Below, one piece after another: positions 8,615 through 17,900 of a stretch of DNA of 64,000 bases. The stretch covers positions 3,179,501 through 3,243,500 of the forward strand of contig NZ_CP075175.1 of assembly GCF_021223605.1 (NCBI RefSeq), in the 5' to 3' direction. The notes under the pieces were generated by a model. It was not told where the DNA came from and ran no database searches. It saw only the letters and a list, made by a program, of their open reading frames with translations. The number at the start of each line of letters is the position of its first letter. Position 1 is the stretch's first letter. This DNA is from Paenibacillus sp. 481. GTDB taxonomy: Bacteria; Bacillota; Bacilli; Paenibacillales; Paenibacillaceae. A program made the position numbers and the translations under genes.

Positions 8615-8646
8615 GTTATTAACAAAATGATATTAACAAATTGTTA
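8613..8646. promoter_or_regulatory. Two 13-bp palindromes, candidate Nudix-regulator operators
   Basis: TTGTTA-T-TAACAA at 8613-8625 and TAACAA-A-TTGTTA at 8634-8646 are perfect 6-1-6 inverted repeats made from the same half-sites in opposite order, 21 bases apart centre to centre (two helical turns). The second ends just before the ribosome site (AGGTGAT, 8652-8658) of the Nudix gene, whose C-terminus has a DNA-binding winged helix. Confidence 0.65.
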
Positions 8647-8663
8647 CGAACAGGTGATGCGGA

Positions 8664-9644
8664 ATGGAATTACGAGAATCAGGAGATTTACGAGAGTTGC
8701 AAGACGTACAAGATTTGCGGAACGTACAAGAAATACAAGAAATACAAGAAATACAAGACTTACGCGACGAGAATGGGCTTACAGAGCAGGAATTTTTACA
8801 GCAATACCGTGCTGGAGATTTCGAGCGTCCGTCAGTTGCGACCGATATGGTCATTTTTACGGTTACCGATACGGAAGAAAGCAACTATCGCAAGTTGCCG
8901 AAGAAGCAACTACGAGTCTTGCTTATTAAACGCAAGGGTCATCCTTTCTTGGGGAAATGGGCCTTGCCAGGTGGTTTCGTACGCCCGACGGAGACGACAG
9001 AGCAGGCAGCGAAGCGGGAACTCAAAGAGGAGACGAATGTGGACAACGTCTACCTAGAGCAGCTTTACACGTTCAGCGAGCCTGGGCGTGATCCGCGTAC
9101 TTGGGTGATGAGCTGTTCGTATATGGCCTTAATCGATAGCACTAGGGTGCAGGTGAAGGCGGGGGATGATGCGGCTGAGGCTGCATGGTTTAACGTGAAC
9201 TACCGTCTTATGATGGAGCAAAAAGAGCTGCTAGAGGACGGATACGTTAGAACGAAACAGTACGAATTGAAGCTTATCGGTGAGCATGAAACGTTAACTG
9301 CTATCGTCGAAAGCAAAATGATAAGGACAGACGCATCATCTGCCGAGGAATATATGATTGTTGCCAATGAAGGACTAGCCTTCGACCATGCCAAAATGTT
9401 GAGCTGTGCTATAGAGCGCCTGCGCGGGAAGGTGGAAGATACCGACATCGCGCTGCACCTGATGCCCAAGCTGTTTACCCTGACAGAGTTACAGCACGTA
9501 TACGAGGTTATTTTGGACAAGGAGCTACTGAAAGCCGCATTCCGCCGCAAAGTGGCATATCTGGTGGAGGAGACGGACTATTACACCGAGAATGCTGGAC
9601 ACCGCCCATCGCGGCTGTATCGGCGAAATCGTGAGGGGGGGTGA
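8664..9644 (+). CDS. Nudix domain + winged-helix protein, NrtR-like regulator
   Basis: A 326-residue protein. Residues 1-40 are an unusual, repeat-built charged leader (LRE/EIQ repeats). A Nudix domain follows at about 45-185, with the Nudix box GGFVRPTE...RELKEETNV near 112-134; the final box Gly is replaced by Asn. The C-terminus (about 255-320: FTLTELQHVYEVILDKEL, FRRKVAYLVEE, RPSRLYR) matches the winged helix of NrtR-type regulators, which sense ADP-ribose or related nucleotides and repress NAD-linked genes. It heads an operon with NADAR and PARG-like genes and lies behind twin palindromes, so an autoregulator is likely. Whether the Nudix site still hydrolyses is open. Confidence 0.82.
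   Translation: MELRESGDLRELQDVQDLRNVQEIQEIQEIQDLRDENGLTEQEFLQQYRAGDFERPSVATDMVIFTVTDTEESNYRKLPKKQLRVLLIKRKGHPFLGKWALPGGFVRPTETTEQAAKRELKEETNVDNVYLEQLYTFSEPGRDPRTWVMSCSYMALIDSTRVQVKAGDDAAEAAWFNVNYRLMMEQKELLEDGYVRTKQYELKLIGEHETLTAIVESKMIRTDASSAEEYMIVANEGLAFDHAKMLSCAIERLRGKVEDTDIALHLMPKLFTLTELQHVYEVILDKELLKAAFRRKVAYLVEETDYYTENAGHRPSRLYRRNREGG
8726..8760 (+). repeat. 9-bp in-frame tandem repeat in the Nudix gene
   Basis: Three perfect copies of ACAAGAAAT (8726-8752) and a partial fourth, encoding repeated Glu-Ile-Gln. More diverged versions extend back towards the start codon. The nine-base unit keeps frame, so length variants would stay translatable. Confidence 0.85.
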
Positions 9645-9650
9645 TACGCG

Positions 9651-10205
9651 ATGATTTACAACTTAGAAGAGTTGCAGAAAGCTTATCAAGCAGGGACGAA
9701 ATTAAAGTTTTTATTTTTCTGGGGACATACGTCTCCGGCTGATGGTAGCGTTAATCAAAGCTGTTTGAGCCAGTGGTGGAAGAGCTTTTTCACTGTGGAT
9801 GGCGCAGTATACAGTTGCACGGAGCAGTATATGATGGCGGAAAAGGCGCGGCTGTTCGGTGATGCTGACATGCTCGCGAAGATTATGCAAGCGAAGCATC
9901 CGAAAGAGATGAAAGCGTATGGGCGTGCTGTAAAAAACTTCGACAACGGTGTCTGGGAGAGCAGTTGTTACGGCATCGTGAAGCGCGGCAATTTTGCAAA
10001 ATTTTCGCAGAACATAGAGTTGTGGCATTTTATGAAAGCGACGAAAAATAGGATTTTGGTTGAAGCGAGTCCGTACGATCGGATTTGGGGGATTGGCATG
10101 GCGAAGGACAACCCAGCTGTACATAATCCAATGAAATGGCGCGGACACAATTTGCTCGGGTTTGTACTGACAGAGGTTCGGGATGAGCTGTTACGGGACG
10201 AGTGA
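9651..10205 (+). CDS. NADAR family N-glycosidase (YbiA-like)
   Basis: A 184-residue protein with the NADAR pattern: LKFLFFWGH near residue 20, SQWWKSFFTVDG, then YSCTEQYMMAEKARLFGD. Further on are CYGIVKRGNFAKFSQN and a C-terminal DRIWGIGMAKDNPAV...WRGHNLLGFVL. Characterised relatives cleave N-glycosidic bonds in riboflavin intermediates or ADP-ribose, and some remove ADP-ribose from guanine in nucleic acids. It starts six bases after the Nudix stop with a GGGGGGG-type ribosome site, so it is translationally close-coupled. The operon favours an ADP-ribose substrate over riboflavin precursors; this is inference from context. Confidence 0.88.
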   Translation: MIYNLEELQKAYQAGTKLKFLFFWGHTSPADGSVNQSCLSQWWKSFFTVDGAVYSCTEQYMMAEKARLFGDADMLAKIMQAKHPKEMKAYGRAVKNFDNGVWESSCYGIVKRGNFAKFSQNIELWHFMKATKNRILVEASPYDRIWGIGMAKDNPAVHNPMKWRGHNLLGFVLTEVRDELLRDE

Positions 10206-10261
10206 TTGCGGAAAAAATAATTACGATATGATATGTTGCGGAGCGAATAATTACGATATGA
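10202..10261 (+). repeat. 30-bp tandem repeat between the NADAR and PARG-like genes
   Basis: Two 30-base units (10202-10231 and 10232-10261) share a perfect 16-base core ending TTACGATATGA. Degenerate relatives (GAGCTGTTACG and similar) lie on both sides. The stretch fills the roughly 135-base gap before the next start and begins over the NADAR stop codon. Confidence 0.8.
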
Positions 10262-10340
10262 GCGATTACACAATGAGCTGTTACGAAAAGAGTTGGCGAG
10301 CGGCGAGTTGCTTGAAAAGAGATAGAAAGAGGGGAACACC

Positions 10341-11171
10341 TTGAGATTAAATCGCAAAGAAATTGCACAAGATACGCTTCGTTATATAGAGCAGGGATAC
10401 TATGAAATTAACGGACAAAAAATCGACATCGCTGATGTGCAGCGCTATTCAGAGGATAATAGTATTCTGATCACGCCCGAGCAGGGGGGAGAGCTGGTGC
10501 GAGGCTGCGAGCTGCCGAAGGACGGGCTATATGCGAAGCAAAGCGTCGCGAATATAGCTACCGTTAAGGCTATTTTAGACTTTGCGGCTGGAGTGGGTGT
10601 TAGCGGCGTGGGCGTGCTCAACTTTGCCAGCGCAAAAAATCCGGGCGGCGGATTTTTAAATGGCGCTATGGCGCAGGAGGAAAGCCTCGCGGCTTCCAGC
10701 GGCTTGTACGGCACGCAGCTGCGCAACGAAGCATACTACTCGGCTAATCGCGCCTGCAAGTCGATGATGTATACCGAATATGCGATCTATTCGCCCGACG
10801 TCGTCTTTTTCCGAGATGAGCGGTTTCAATTGCTGGAACAGCCAGTGACCGCTTCTGTATTGACTTTGCCTGCTGTTAACTACGGCCAAGTGCTGTTAAA
10901 AGGCGAAGATAGCAAGGTGGCAAAGCGGGTGATGAAAGAGCGTATGCGTCTTGCTTTGACTATTTTTGAGGACAGAGGGGATAAGCATTTGATTTTGGGG
11001 GCGTATGGCTGCGGTGTATTCCGCAATAACCCTGTTGAGGTATCTACGTGGTGGAAAGAGCTGTTGGAGATTGAAGGGTACGGCAAGCTGTTTGATGAAA
11101 TCGTATTTGCTGTTCTGGATCATTCCCGAGAAGGGGCGTGCATCCGAGCGTTTGAAGAGGCATTTGGGTGA
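10341..11171 (+). CDS. PARG-like macrodomain protein (TIGR02452 type)
   Basis: A 276-residue protein with the bacterial poly(ADP-ribose) glycohydrolase signature: NPGGGFLNGAMAQEESLA near residues 98-115, containing GGG followed by the catalytic QEE. A later GAYGCGVFRNNP matches the phosphate loop of macrodomains. Such enzymes hydrolyse ADP-ribose-ribose or ADP-ribosyl bonds. The start is a TTG behind AGAGGGG with 6-7 bases spacing; no nearby ATG fits. Third gene of the operon with the Nudix regulator and NADAR protein, which supports a shared ADP-ribose removal or recycling job. Confidence 0.87.
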   Translation: MRLNRKEIAQDTLRYIEQGYYEINGQKIDIADVQRYSEDNSILITPEQGGELVRGCELPKDGLYAKQSVANIATVKAILDFAAGVGVSGVGVLNFASAKNPGGGFLNGAMAQEESLAASSGLYGTQLRNEAYYSANRACKSMMYTEYAIYSPDVVFFRDERFQLLEQPVTASVLTLPAVNYGQVLLKGEDSKVAKRVMKERMRLALTIFEDRGDKHLILGAYGCGVFRNNPVEVSTWWKELLEIEGYGKLFDEIVFAVLDHSREGACIRAFEEAFG

Positions 11172-11207
11172 GGCTTAGGTATACAAAGGGGACAGCGAAA
11201 AATGAAT

Positions 11208-11233
11208 AGGGAACTGGAAAAGTCCAATTCCCT
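11208..11233 (+). terminator. Hairpin after the ADP-ribose operon
   Basis: An 11-base-pair stem with one mismatch (AGGGAACTGGA with TCCAATTCCCT) and a four-base loop, 36 bases past the operon stop and before a convergent gene. It lacks a strong T-run, so termination efficiency is uncertain. Confidence 0.45.
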
Positions 11234-11294
11234 TCATCTGATTGCCAATAATAAGTGTTGTCCAGTGCCGCAGTTTAATGGATGAGCTTATTGA

Positions 11295-12005
11295 TTAGCT
11301 CCCAACTCCACCATCTACCATATCCAGTTCCAATGGTAAAAATGCGTACTCTCCCGTTCTCAAAATCTCACATTTTCGAACCGGAATCGCATGTTTAAAA
11401 ATAGGTCCATCAATTACTGTGGTGTGGAACTCTCCACCTTCTCCGCAAGGATCGATCCCACGCGCTTCAAGCTCTTGTACAAATTCATGGGTTAACGTTC
11501 GACCTAAATCGTCTTCTCGCATGCCTAAGGACAAGTTAACCGTGACAATGAGCGTCTTAAAGCCGAGATTAATAAACTGCTCGACAGCTTCGCGATGATC
11601 CATTTCCCATAGCGGCATGCCAAGCGACAAGCCAGCATTTTGCGTAACCTTATCGTGCCAGCAGCCGTGCTCAGGCATGTCGAGATCGCCAGTCACTAAC
11701 ACTTCGGCCCCCTCATTTTTACCTTTTGCTAAAAGGCCCATAAAGACGGCTTCATAATCTGCCCAACTCGCAGCCGCTGTAAATACAGGTAAACCGATAG
11801 AATCAGCTTGGGCGCGAATGAGCTCTGGGGGCATACCGTGGGAGCGGGAACGTTTCCCTTCCTCCTCCAACATTACGATAAGGCCAACCGCTTCTCCGAC
11901 TTGCATGGCTTTATATAGAGCGAGAACACTATCCTTGCCCCCGCTAAAAGAAGCTATGAATTTATGCCCGTGGGCGCCATTTTTCCAATCTGTGCTGTGC
12001 GTCAT
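11295..12005 (-). CDS. Dph6-related ATP pyrophosphatase
   Basis: A 236-residue N-type ATP pyrophosphatase. The P-loop SFSGGKDSVLALY is at about residues 19-31. Later conserved stretches include VTGDLDMPEH and GIDPCGEGGEFHT, diagnostic of the diphthine--ammonia ligase-like family. Bacteria lack diphthamide, so the substrate is something else; these proteins probably adenylate a carboxyl or carbonyl before amide or thio transfer. AAGGAG lies 9 bases before the ATG. The GNAT gene lies upstream on the same strand with a 51-base gap, so co-transcription is possible. Confidence 0.85.
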   Translation of the reverse strand: MTHSTDWKNGAHGHKFIASFSGGKDSVLALYKAMQVGEAVGLIVMLEEEGKRSRSHGMPPELIRAQADSIGLPVFTAAASWADYEAVFMGLLAKGKNEGAEVLVTGDLDMPEHGCWHDKVTQNAGLSLGMPLWEMDHREAVEQFINLGFKTLIVTVNLSLGMREDDLGRTLTHEFVQELEARGIDPCGEGGEFHTTVIDGPIFKHAIPVRKCEILRTGEYAFLPLELDMVDGGVGS

Positions 12006-12056
12006 CTGTGTGTGTTCTCCTTTATTGTTACCATGTTCGGTGTTAATTGCGATAAA

Positions 12057-12560
12057 TTAGTTATTTTTCAGCTCCATATGGAACACGAGTAATTCACCCT
12101 TAGGGCCATCTACACGAAGTCCTCTATCCTCGAAACCACATTTCATGTACAGGTTTTGAGCTTGGACATTAGTATCATTTACGGTCAAAATAATTTCATT
12201 TTTATTTGGAAAATGATGTTGGACAAAGGTTGGTAGCAATAACAGTGATTGTTTGGCAATTCCCTTGCCCTGCATGGAAGATTCGATTGAATAGGCTCTT
12301 AACAGAATAGCATTTTGGTTGTCACTGTAGTTTTTAACCCCTGCCCATCCGTGCAGTACAAAGAAACCAACCGGAGCCTTGTCACACATGATTAGAAATG
12401 GATGTCGATCACTTTCTTGTTCACAGGCTGCTATAGCCTCCAACGGAAGTGCTGTGAAATATTCCTGTTCTTCTGGTAAATGATAGTTCTTCAGTTGTGC
12501 TCTGTAATGGGGTTCGTAAAAATCAAGGCTAACGATATCGTTCTGAACAGTTTGCTTCAT
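12057..12560 (-). CDS. GNAT family N-acetyltransferase
   Basis: A 167-residue acetyltransferase. The acetyl-CoA binding motif A is SSMQGKGIAKQSLLLL near residues 96-111, followed by the motif-B-like VNDTNVQAQNLYMKCGFE. This layout is typical for small GNATs that acetylate amines of small molecules or protein N-termini. The start follows AAGGCGGA by about ten bases. No specific substrate is suggested by the neighbours. Confidence 0.87.
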   Translation of the reverse strand: MKQTVQNDIVSLDFYEPHYRAQLKNYHLPEEQEYFTALPLEAIAACEQESDRHPFLIMCDKAPVGFFVLHGWAGVKNYSDNQNAILLRAYSIESSMQGKGIAKQSLLLLPTFVQHHFPNKNEIILTVNDTNVQAQNLYMKCGFEDRGLRVDGPKGELLVFHMELKNN

Positions 12561-12725
12561 TATGAGTGTCCGCCTTTCTTTTTCTGCTACTTATTTATTA
12601 TATCTATTTTCGTGACAGTAAGCTGGATAAAAAGCGAGATTTAGAGTTTGGAGTTCATATTATATGTGAGATTAGTGTCATAAAATAAAAAAGATTTTCG
12701 TTTACAAAATTCGACAATATTCTGC

Positions 12726-14891
12726 TTGATCATGCACTATACTATCTTTTGTGACAGACGTTATTACATTTTACCGACAAAAAATCATGTAAAAGGGGTG
12801 TTTGATATTTTTAAGAAGGCAGCTATAGTAACCATGTTATTGCCATTGCTGTTTGTATGGAGCGGAGTGACTCCGCAAGTAGTGGCTGCTGTGAATCAGT
12901 CTATAAAGGTCACATCTATGAATACGGACTACGGAGATATGTACTTTAACCCGGAGTTTACCGTGCAAGGTAAGAACTTGCCCAAATTAGAATATAACAA
13001 TATAACGCAATTGTCAGGTGGAGGATACGGATACAGTCATTTTATGATGGTAGAGCGAGAGACGGGAAGAAAGATCGGGCACTATCAAGGGGATGTGGGA
13101 ATAACAGTATTGCCAAGTGTAAATGACGTTATTCGCTTTAAAATCGTAAATTCACAAAATCACTATACAGGTGTTTTGGATTTGTATTTAGCCCCTAGTG
13201 GGAGCCTAGTAGATGCAACTTCAGCCTTTTATGTTGGCAGTTATAACTTAAGTACGCAGGAACCGATGCCGATTAAAGTCACCTCTATAATTGCGGACTA
13301 TGGAGACATGTACTTTAACCCCGAGTTTACTGTACAAGGTGAGAATCTTCCAAAACTACAATACAATAACGTAACACAATTACCAGATAAGGGTTATGGA
13401 TATAGTCACTTTATGTTGGTAGAACGAGAGACGGGAAGAAAAATTGGATACTACAAAGGGGATGTAGGCATAGATGTGCTGCCCAGTGTAAGTAACACTA
13501 CTCGCTTTAAAATAAGGAAATCATTAACCCACTATACCGGTGTACTGGATTTATATTTAGCTCCCGATGGAAGTCAAGTTAAGGCAACATCAACCTTTTA
13601 TGTCGGTAGCTACAACTTAGGGACGAAGGAGCCAATGCATGTAAAAGTTACGTCCGTTAATGCAAACTATGGGGATATGTACTTTAACCCCGAGTTTACC
13701 GTGCAAGGTGAGAATCTTCCAAAATTACAATATAACAATCAGACACAACTACCAAATGGAGGAAACGGATATAGCCACTTTATGATGGTGGAACGAGAGA
13801 CGGGCAGAAAGATCGGATACTACAAAGGAGACGTAGGAATAGATGTATTGCCTAGTGTAAGTGACGTTGCTCGTTTTAAGATCAGGAATTCAAAGAGCCA
13901 TTATACAGGTGTACTGGACTTGTATATTGCTCCTGATGGAAGCCCAGTAGAGGCAACTTCAACGTTCTATGTCGGTAGCTACAACTTAAGTACGCAGGAA
14001 CCGATGCCAATTAAAGTTACCTCTATAATTGCGAAATATGGAGACATGTACTTCAACCCTGAGTTTACCGTGCAAGGTGTGAATCTTCCAAAATTGCAGT
14101 ATAACAATCAGACACAACTACCAGATGGAGGACATGGATACAGTCACTTCATGATGGTGGAACGAGAGACGGGGAGAAAGATCGGATATTACAAAGGAGA
14201 CGTAGGAATAGATGTATTGCCTAGTGTAAGTGACGTCGCTCGTTTTAAGATCAGGAATTCAAAGAGCCATTATACAGGTGTACTGGACTTGTATATTGCC
14301 CCTGATGGAAGTCCAGTGGAGGCAACTTCAACGTTCTATGTCGGCAGTTACAACTTAAGTTCACGGGAATTAACAAGCATAAAGGTTACATCTGTCACAG
14401 CAAATAAAGGGGATATGCATTTTAAACCAGAGTTTAGCGTGCAAGGTGTGAATCTTCCAAAATTGCAGTATAACAATCAGACACGACTACCAGATGGAGG
14501 ATATGGATACAGCCACTTCATGATGGTGGAACGAGAGACGGGAAGGAAGATCGGATATTACAAAGGAGACGTAGGAATAGATGTGTTGCCTAGTGTAAGT
14601 GACGTTGCTCGTTTTAAGACCAGGAATTCACAGATTCACTATGCAGGCCTTCTGGATCTTTACATAGCGCCTGATGGAAGCAATGTAGAACCCAATCCGA
14701 GTCACTACATGGGGGTCTACAACCTAGCAACCGGCAAATTCATTGCCGCCAGCAAATACGGCTATCGCTACGACGAGAACAATCGCCTGCAATCGCACAT
14801 GTTTACCGTTAACAATCGAACGTTCCAAACCCATTACAAATACGATGCGCAGGGCAATCTTATCGAGCAGACAACCGAAGAGCTCAAATAA
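12726..14891 (+). CDS. Secreted protein with five exact 123-residue tandem repeats and a YD-like tail
   Basis: An open frame of up to 721 codons. The export signal is FKKAAIVTMLLPLLFVWSG, cut near VVAA. Five copies of a 123-residue unit follow, each beginning IKVTS and containing GDMYFNPEFTVQG, YSHFMMVERETGRKIGYY and an FYVGSYNL end. The last 50 residues (YGYRYDENNRL, HYKYDAQGNL) resemble RHS YD repeats. The start is unclear: the upstream TTG/ATG has no ribosome site, whereas AAAGGGGTG at 12792-12800 sits six bases before an ATT at 12807 that would give a perfect signal peptide. An in-frame GTG overlaps that site. The RHS gene follows 51 bases later. I recognise no named domain; a surface adhesin or RHS partner is inferred. 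Confidence 0.8.
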   Translation: MIMHYTIFCDRRYYILPTKNHVKGVFDIFKKAAIVTMLLPLLFVWSGVTPQVVAAVNQSIKVTSMNTDYGDMYFNPEFTVQGKNLPKLEYNNITQLSGGGYGYSHFMMVERETGRKIGHYQGDVGITVLPSVNDVIRFKIVNSQNHYTGVLDLYLAPSGSLVDATSAFYVGSYNLSTQEPMPIKVTSIIADYGDMYFNPEFTVQGENLPKLQYNNVTQLPDKGYGYSHFMLVERETGRKIGYYKGDVGIDVLPSVSNTTRFKIRKSLTHYTGVLDLYLAPDGSQVKATSTFYVGSYNLGTKEPMHVKVTSVNANYGDMYFNPEFTVQGENLPKLQYNNQTQLPNGGNGYSHFMMVERETGRKIGYYKGDVGIDVLPSVSDVARFKIRNSKSHYTGVLDLYIAPDGSPVEATSTFYVGSYNLSTQEPMPIKVTSIIAKYGDMYFNPEFTVQGVNLPKLQYNNQTQLPDGGHGYSHFMMVERETGRKIGYYKGDVGIDVLPSVSDVARFKIRNSKSHYTGVLDLYIAPDGSPVEATSTFYVGSYNLSSRELTSIKVTSVTANKGDMHFKPEFSVQGVNLPKLQYNNQTRLPDGGYGYSHFMMVERETGRKIGYYKGDVGIDVLPSVSDVARFKTRNSQIHYAGLLDLYIAPDGSNVEPNPSHYMGVYNLATGKFIAASKYGYRYDENNRLQSHMFTVNNRTFQTHYKYDAQGNLIEQTTEELK
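12906..14750 (+). repeat. Five 369-bp direct repeats
   Basis: The same codon (the Lys of IKVTS) recurs at 12906, 13275, 13644, 14013 and 14382, an exact 369-base period. Units three and four are almost identical over long stretches, which indicates recent duplication or gene conversion; units one and five are the most diverged. Confidence 0.93.
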
Positions 14892-14942
14892 GTATTCAGG
14901 CTAACAAGGGCTAACATCACAACATAACATTCAGGAGGCAGT

Positions 14943-17900
14943 ATGAACAAAAAAATAGCATACCTTCTCATATTTTTATTACTATTTGTTCAAGCTACAC
15001 CGCTCTTAACCGCCTTATCCGAGACCAACTCCGCAGCTGACCCATATGCTTCAACGCTCGGACAAGAGTCAGAAGCACAAGCGTCTGTTACCGATCAAGT
15101 ATACGGTCAATCGGTCACCACAAGCGTGTACAACCATACTGTGAACAAAGAGTACTACGGTATATTTTCCAAACAAGATATATCCGAAATGAAACAGAAC
15201 TTTACCCCAGAAATGTGGGCTATAGCGGTCTATTATTATCCTGAACTGCTGACATACCTAGCTGAGCAGGAGCAACTATCTAAACAAGTTCAACAAGCAG
15301 CCCTTCATACAAGTTCAGACACCATATTCTCTGCATATGAGCAGCTAACGAAGCAGCAGCTAGACGCGCTCCGTCGCTATACACCGTTAGCGGAGATCAG
15401 CTATTTGCGTCACAAACAGCCACAGAAATACGCGCAGCTGATTTCCTCTTATGCACCTGAAGTTGCGCAGCTAGGCTATGAAACTGTAACTGAAGCAACC
15501 TATGATGCACCACCGAACTTCTTTTCAGCTTTTTCTACCGATTCAATTTTTTCGAGCTTGCCTAGTGTTACCGATACCACATACAAGCGGTCGAAACGTT
15601 CATTAACTGCACCTGAACCGACTTCAACGATAGGTGTTGGACAGATCAAACCTTACACATACAAAGAAAATACGGGTCAGCTTGTCGATCCGATCTATCA
15701 AACTAGCAATCTACAAGAAGCAGACCTACACCTTGCAGGTAGACACGGCTTAGACGTCGTTCTCTCTCGCAAATACAACTCCATGAACGCTAAAGTAGTG
15801 GAGCCAAGCCTAGGTGATACGTGCAATAGCTTCAATAACGATGAGTTCTATGAGGGTGGTACGGATTGCACGGGAAGCAAGCCGGAAGCGGCGGGAGCCG
15901 ACGACAATTATATCGCAACAGGCTGGGAGCTTAATTTGCCGACGCTGCAAGTTCAGCAGCAGTACGATCAAATCAACGAATATACCGTACCAGGCCGAAT
16001 TAAAAATGAAGACTCCAAGTTTTATCGCAAACAGTTCTACAATCGGGTGCGCGTAGATGCTAGCGCCGATCCGAAGGATAAGATTTTTCCGAGGCTCACC
16101 TTCCAAGTAGGTGATGGTTCTACGTACGAATTTAGAGACAACATTACGGATCAACCATTTAAACAACCGTACAAACATGCCAAATATACCGTAAGCGCTG
16201 ATCAGACTTATTTGCTTACTCTCAACGAACAAATCACGTATGAATTTAAGCCTATAGGACATCGCTGGGTCATCTCATCCATTACGAATCATCTTGGGGA
16301 TCGAATTTCGTACGAGGTACATCCGAGTAAAGTCATCATTACCGATACCGTGCAGCGCACGATTGAAGTCAATTACGATACGACTAAGCCTATGAAACGA
16401 GTTCAGTCCATTGTAGCTAAGGATCAAAGCGGAGTCGTTATTAATCATATTGAATATGTGTCAGAGGATAAAATGCTGCAAACGACTTTACGCAGCTACG
16501 ATCCAGTGCTACACAAATACGAACCTAAACCGATTCAAGCGCCTTACGTGCAGTTAAATGCTGTGAAGGACATGATAGGCAATCAGACGTTAAAGTGGTA
16601 CACGTACTATGCCGCAGAGGATAAAGGGATCGCAGATTTTAATATGGAAGATGATTACCAGTTCCAGCTGCAAAAAGATTTAAAGACACCTGTTCTGGAC
16701 GTAAATAAATCGACTACAGACACGAACGGTTCTGAGTCCGCGCTTGTCGTGGAAAAAGACAAGCAAACGTACGGAGAGATGGCATACTTGCTCGTTAATC
16801 AAGTCACTTCGGATACAGGCTTGACGACAACATTTGCTTACTCCACGTACAATCCGACTTGGAGTGCGGCTGCCGATTATGCGCAGCGTGAACTGGTGCG
16901 TGGCACGACGCGCAATTATCTCGATACGTTTAACTTGATGTACATCGGCTATCACAAAGTCGTCAATGTCTCGTATACGTATACCGATTCAGACAACACG
17001 CTCAAGCAGACCATCCTTAACGTAGATGCGCATCAAGAAGGCAAAGCTAGAGAAACGTGGATGTACGCGAAGGAAAGCACGAGACGACTCGCTTCGAGTA
17101 ATGCGTTTAGAAGTGGCGATGTGATGGAGACCACTTTCTCTACGAACATGGGCGACTATACGTCCATGCAGAAGTCCAGTTATAAAGCTGGAGGCTTTTT
17201 TAAGGATGGCGTTTTCATTCCAAGGCCAATCTCGCTTACGTACCAATCGGATGGTGGGCAAGGCCTAGTCAATGTGTTGAATACGTCGGACTCTACGTCC
17301 AGCTATCGTTATGCACCGTTATCGGTTACCTCATACAAATATGAGCATGACGGCACAAAAGATAATACGAGGCCAACGACGATTTATCGTTTCGATTCTG
17401 GGGCAGCGGATGATCCACGAACGGCGAAAGAAAAGGATTATTTGTGGGGCAAATGGCATGTGAAGCCGAATGCGCTAGCCAAATCCGCCGTCATTACAAA
17501 TATTAAATATGATATGTACGGAAATATTGCTTCCGAGCAAGATCCGTTAGGCAATCAAACCGTAAATACGTATACTGGACCTAAACGTCAAATGAGTCAG
17601 ACAGAGCGAACTTCAGTAGATGGCAAGCAAAAACTGTTTACTGGTTATAGCTATAATCCAGATGGCACGTTACATAAAATCACGACGCGAAGCACAAGCG
17701 CGGATATCACAGACAATATGGAAACGCAGTTTGTGGCATACAACGCGTGGAAGCAGCCTATTCAAGCTAAAAAAGTGAGCAGCGGTACCCAATTTGGCTT
17801 GAACCGGCTTACGACCGTAACGATCTGGGAGTACGATACTTTAGGACAACACATTACACGAGAAACACAAAAAGTGACTTTGGCAGAAGGGCAGCAGCCG

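Noticed and set aside
9711-10368. Minus-strand frames rich in Arg/Asn/Ser repeats over the NADAR gene and its downstream gap
   Set aside because: They come from reading the 30-bp repeat and NADAR gene backwards; no initiation signal.
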